DNA of 64,000 nucleotides from positions 1 to 64,000 of the forward strand of contig NZ_JACJSV010000002.1 of the NCBI RefSeq assembly GCF_014698335.1, read 5' to 3'. The DNA is from Microcystis viridis FACHB-1342 (GTDB lineage: Bacteria > Cyanobacteriota > Cyanobacteriia > Cyanobacteriales > Microcystaceae). Each line of letters opens with the position of its first letter. Within the stretch, counting starts at the first letter, position 1. Below are positions 62,076 through 64,000 of the stretch, piece by piece. The notes under the pieces were generated by a model, which was given only the letters and a program-made list of their open reading frames with translations, did not search any database and had not been told where the DNA came from. Made by a program: the position numbers and the translations under genes.

Positions 62076-62849
62076 TTACAATCGGCGTTCAAGGTTTAAC
62101 ATTTGTCGATAGGTAAGCCAACCACCTGCTACCATAGCTAGAGCAAAAAGACAGAGAAAGCGAAAATGAGAGCTAATATCTTCTAGATTTTCGCCCTTTG
62201 CCCAAACAGCAATTAAAGCTTCATTCATGTGGTAGATCGGGTTATATTTAGCCAGAGATAGAATATTGTCGGGGAATAAAGCAGTCGGAAGAAAAACGCC
62301 GCCTAAAATTAATAAAGGAACCCCAAAAGTTCCCACCAAAGCATTAACATCTTCTGTTCTTTTCGCCAGTTGAGTACCGAGGATAAATCCTAAACCCACA
62401 TAGGCGGTGATACTAAGGAAAATAATTAATAATTCTAGAGGAATTGAGCCTTTAAAAGTGGCTCCATACTGTTTAGCAATAGAATAAACTAAAACTGTCT
62501 GACAGGCAGCAATCACACAATGGGCGAGAAAAATGCCGATAAAATAGGAAACACCGCTTAAAGGCGATAAAAATAACCGTTTAATCGTTTGTTGTTCCCT
62601 TTCTGCTACTACCGTCGCCACGGTTCCCCCCAAACAACTAAAGAAAAGTGCCGCCCCGACGAGGGTGGGAGGAGTAGCCAGAGCCATTGCCTCAGCAAGC
62701 TCAATTTTGCCTTTTTCTGCCATAATATAGCCATTTAAGAGCAGGACAAGGATCGGGAAAATGCCCCAGAGGATTAAGCTACGCCCGCGCCGGATTAATT
62801 CTACTAAAATTCGTTGAGCGATCGCTAAAATTTCCTGCCAATATTTCAT
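62076..62849 (-). CDS. ABC-2-type transporter permease
   Basis: 257 residues with six membrane helices: LWGIFPILVLLLNGYI, TLVGAALFFSCLGGTVATVV, LSGVSYFIGIFLAHC, LLIIFLSITAYVGLGFIL, TFGVPLLILGGVFLPTALF and a last one. FLPTALFPDNI and YNPIYHMNEALI are ABC-2 permease features. Forms a complex with the ATPase encoded downstream. Confidence 0.9.
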   Translation of the reverse strand: MKYWQEILAIAQRILVELIRRGRSLILWGIFPILVLLLNGYIMAEKGKIELAEAMALATPPTLVGAALFFSCLGGTVATVVAEREQQTIKRLFLSPLSGVSYFIGIFLAHCVIAACQTVLVYSIAKQYGATFKGSIPLELLIIFLSITAYVGLGFILGTQLAKRTEDVNALVGTFGVPLLILGGVFLPTALFPDNILSLAKYNPIYHMNEALIAVWAKGENLEDISSHFRFLCLFALAMVAGGWLTYRQMLNLERRL

Positions 62850-62912
62850 AGAATGTTAGTGTAATTGTTTCTCCCTGTAGAGAAATGAGTTTTTCTACTT
62901 TGTGACTTAGGC

Positions 62913-63536
62913 TTATTGTAAGTGTTCCAGAGCTTGATCGGCACGCAATCTTACCACTATTTCCGCTTCTGTCTCCCCAATCTGTACTAAAAGTTCCCGA
63001 ATCGCCCTGCGAAATGCCGCCGCCGCAGTTCCTAATCCCTCCAATCCGACGATCGCCGCATATCTAACCACCCACTCTGGATCCCCTTGCAAAAGTTTCT
63101 CCAGTGCCGCAAAAACAGCCTTCTGAGCCTCAGAAACCCGACTTTTCTCCAAATCAGACCAAATTATATTTCCTAAGCCCCTAGCCGCCCCTCGCCGCAC
63201 ACTAAAGGAAAAATCACTCACCGCCGCCTCAAGTAATAAGTCCAATCCTCGCACATCGCCAATTCCTGCTAGGGCGCGGGTTGCCCAAGCTCTCGCCCCA
63301 TAATTATAACCGTCTAGGTTGGCCAGTAAATAGGGAACCGCCGCTTTGCCGATGGCGATTAAACCATCCACGGCTGCGACGGAGGCACCGGGGTTATTAT
63401 ATCTCAGGACATCGGTGAGGGTAGGTATTGCCGCCTCACTTTTGGCGGCAGCTAGGTTTTCCACGGCGGTTAGTAACTGATTAGCTGAGTCTGCTTTTTC
63501 GACGGCAATAATTAAAGTCTCAACGGTAGGAAGCAT
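62913..63536 (-). CDS. cpcF: Phycocyanobilin lyase subunit CpcF-like
   Basis: 207 residues of HEAT-like repeats: LTAVENLAAAKSEAAIPTLTDVLRYNNPGASVAAVDGLIAIG, then LDGYNYGARAWATRALAGIGDVRGLDLLLEAAVSDFSFSVRRGAARGLGNI. The YNNPGA and DGYNYGARAW blocks match my memory of CpcF, which with CpcE attaches phycocyanobilin to the alpha phycocyanin chain. cpcE and the cpc operon are not in the window. NblB-like proteins share the fold but not these blocks. Confidence 0.85.
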   Translation of the reverse strand: MLPTVETLIIAVEKADSANQLLTAVENLAAAKSEAAIPTLTDVLRYNNPGASVAAVDGLIAIGKAAVPYLLANLDGYNYGARAWATRALAGIGDVRGLDLLLEAAVSDFSFSVRRGAARGLGNIIWSDLEKSRVSEAQKAVFAALEKLLQGDPEWVVRYAAIVGLEGLGTAAAAFRRAIRELLVQIGETEAEIVVRLRADQALEHLQ

Positions 63537-63716
63537 TGGTTATCAGTGGAGGGGATGAGGAGTTGGGGGTTGGGGTGTGGGGGTGTGGGGAAGTGGGGAA
63601 GTGGGGAAGTGGGGAAGTGGGGAGAACAAATAAAATAATCTCCTGTCTCCTGACGACCGGCTACTGACCCCTAACTCCCATCTCCTAACCCCACCAAGAA
63701 ACTTTTAAAGATAATT
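63537..63716. repeat. GTGGGGAAGTGG minisatellite tract
   Basis: GGGGTGTGGG, then about five GTGGGGAA units in 63584-63624, then an AT-rich stretch with CCTGTCTCCTGACG. No gene is seen in this gap between cpcF and the DUF29 gene. Confidence 0.7.
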
Positions 63717-64000
63717 TTATCGCCAAACTTTTTTCTGTAAAATCTGACTAATTTCTTGGGAAAAAGGACAATCATCGGGAAAGTTAAAAGATTGATAATC
63801 GTGGTTATCTCGCAAGCTTTTTAAAGCCGTGGCATAGCAATCTAAAAATACTTGATCCCAGTAGGGTTTTAAACTAGGAGAATCTCTCAAAAGTTCCCCT
63901 AGTTCCCGTTGACTGCGCCTAATAGTTTCTTGCCAACCTCGATAATCCTCAACGTAATCAGTATAGCAAAGTTTGAGGCATTGTTCTAAGATGGTGGTTA
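63717..64000 (-). CDS. DUF29 protein, partial at window edge
   Basis: The minus strand reads LRDSPSLKPYWDQVFLDCYATAL, then NFPDDCPFSQEISQILQKKVWR and a stop at 63717. It shares the DSPSLKPY block and the ILxxxW end with the three DUF29 genes at 42012-43426 but is clearly diverged. The 5' part lies beyond 64000. A fourth DUF29 gene in 64 kb fits the family's multicopy habit. Confidence 0.8.
   Translation of the reverse strand, partial: TTILEQCLKLCYTDYVEDYRGWQETIRRSQRELGELLRDSPSLKPYWDQVFLDCYATALKSLRDNHDYQSFNFPDDCPFSQEISQILQKKVWR

Overview
The window reads as chromosome of a unicellular cyanobacterium, most likely Microcystis (aeruginosa-like). The evidence is photosystem II genes (psbX, psbI), a phycobilin lyase subunit (cpcF), FtsH2, ferredoxin-thioredoxin reductase, CtaA, a CYP110-like P450 and many DUF families largely restricted to cyanobacteria. 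It also has abundant HIP1 octamers (GCGATCGC), moderate AT richness, and a very high load of short palindromic or MITE-like repeats and broken insertion sequences. No rRNA, tRNA or CRISPR array was seen.

Layout. 0-2.6 kb is accessory: an IS5-type transposase fragment with a frameshift, a 102-bp tandem palindromic repeat, a nuclease-fold gene and an IS630 scrap. 2.6-19.6 kb is mostly housekeeping: ctaA, holB, a small acidic lipoprotein, ftsH2, psbX, comF, ftrC, the LPS-transport set lptA-lptB-lptF/G, rsmI, psbI and an LptD-like outer-membrane gene. Inside it (9.0-10.2 kb) lies an EcoRV-type methyltransferase beside the degraded remains of its restriction enzyme.

19.7-31.3 kb is the most interesting part. 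Eleven minus-strand genes encode an EssC/FtsK-like secretion or translocation ATPase, three very small helical proteins with WXG100-like turns, a long coiled-coil protein, a JAMM metalloprotease, four small membrane or exported proteins, a membrane protein with a possible central glycine-rich segment, and, last in line, a STAND NTPase with 14 WD40 blades. This resembles a type VII (ESX/Ess-like) secretion system in a diderm phototroph, coupled to a peptidase and a signal-sensing NTPase.

31.6-37.4 kb is a scrapyard: a truncated methyltransferase-GNAT gene, a 0.3-kb duplicated piece of a TPR gene, a collapsed toxin-antitoxin pair, an intact RelBE-like pair, xisH interrupted by a 0.35-kb IS200/IS605-type element, xisI, a TPR pseudogene, an ISL3 scrap and three HIP1-based iterated arrays. 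37.6-64 kb alternates core genes (icd, msrP, P450, rnhB, rne, rbgA, gltD, a PfkB kinase, an SDR, an ABC exporter, cpcF) with DUF433/PIN-like toxin-antitoxin modules, a triplicated DUF29 gene and at least six dispersed repeat families. Several repeat copies sit directly against the toxin-antitoxin modules.

Gene families were assigned from translated sequence and remembered family motifs. No database search was possible, so ortholog-level names are inferences of the stated confidence.
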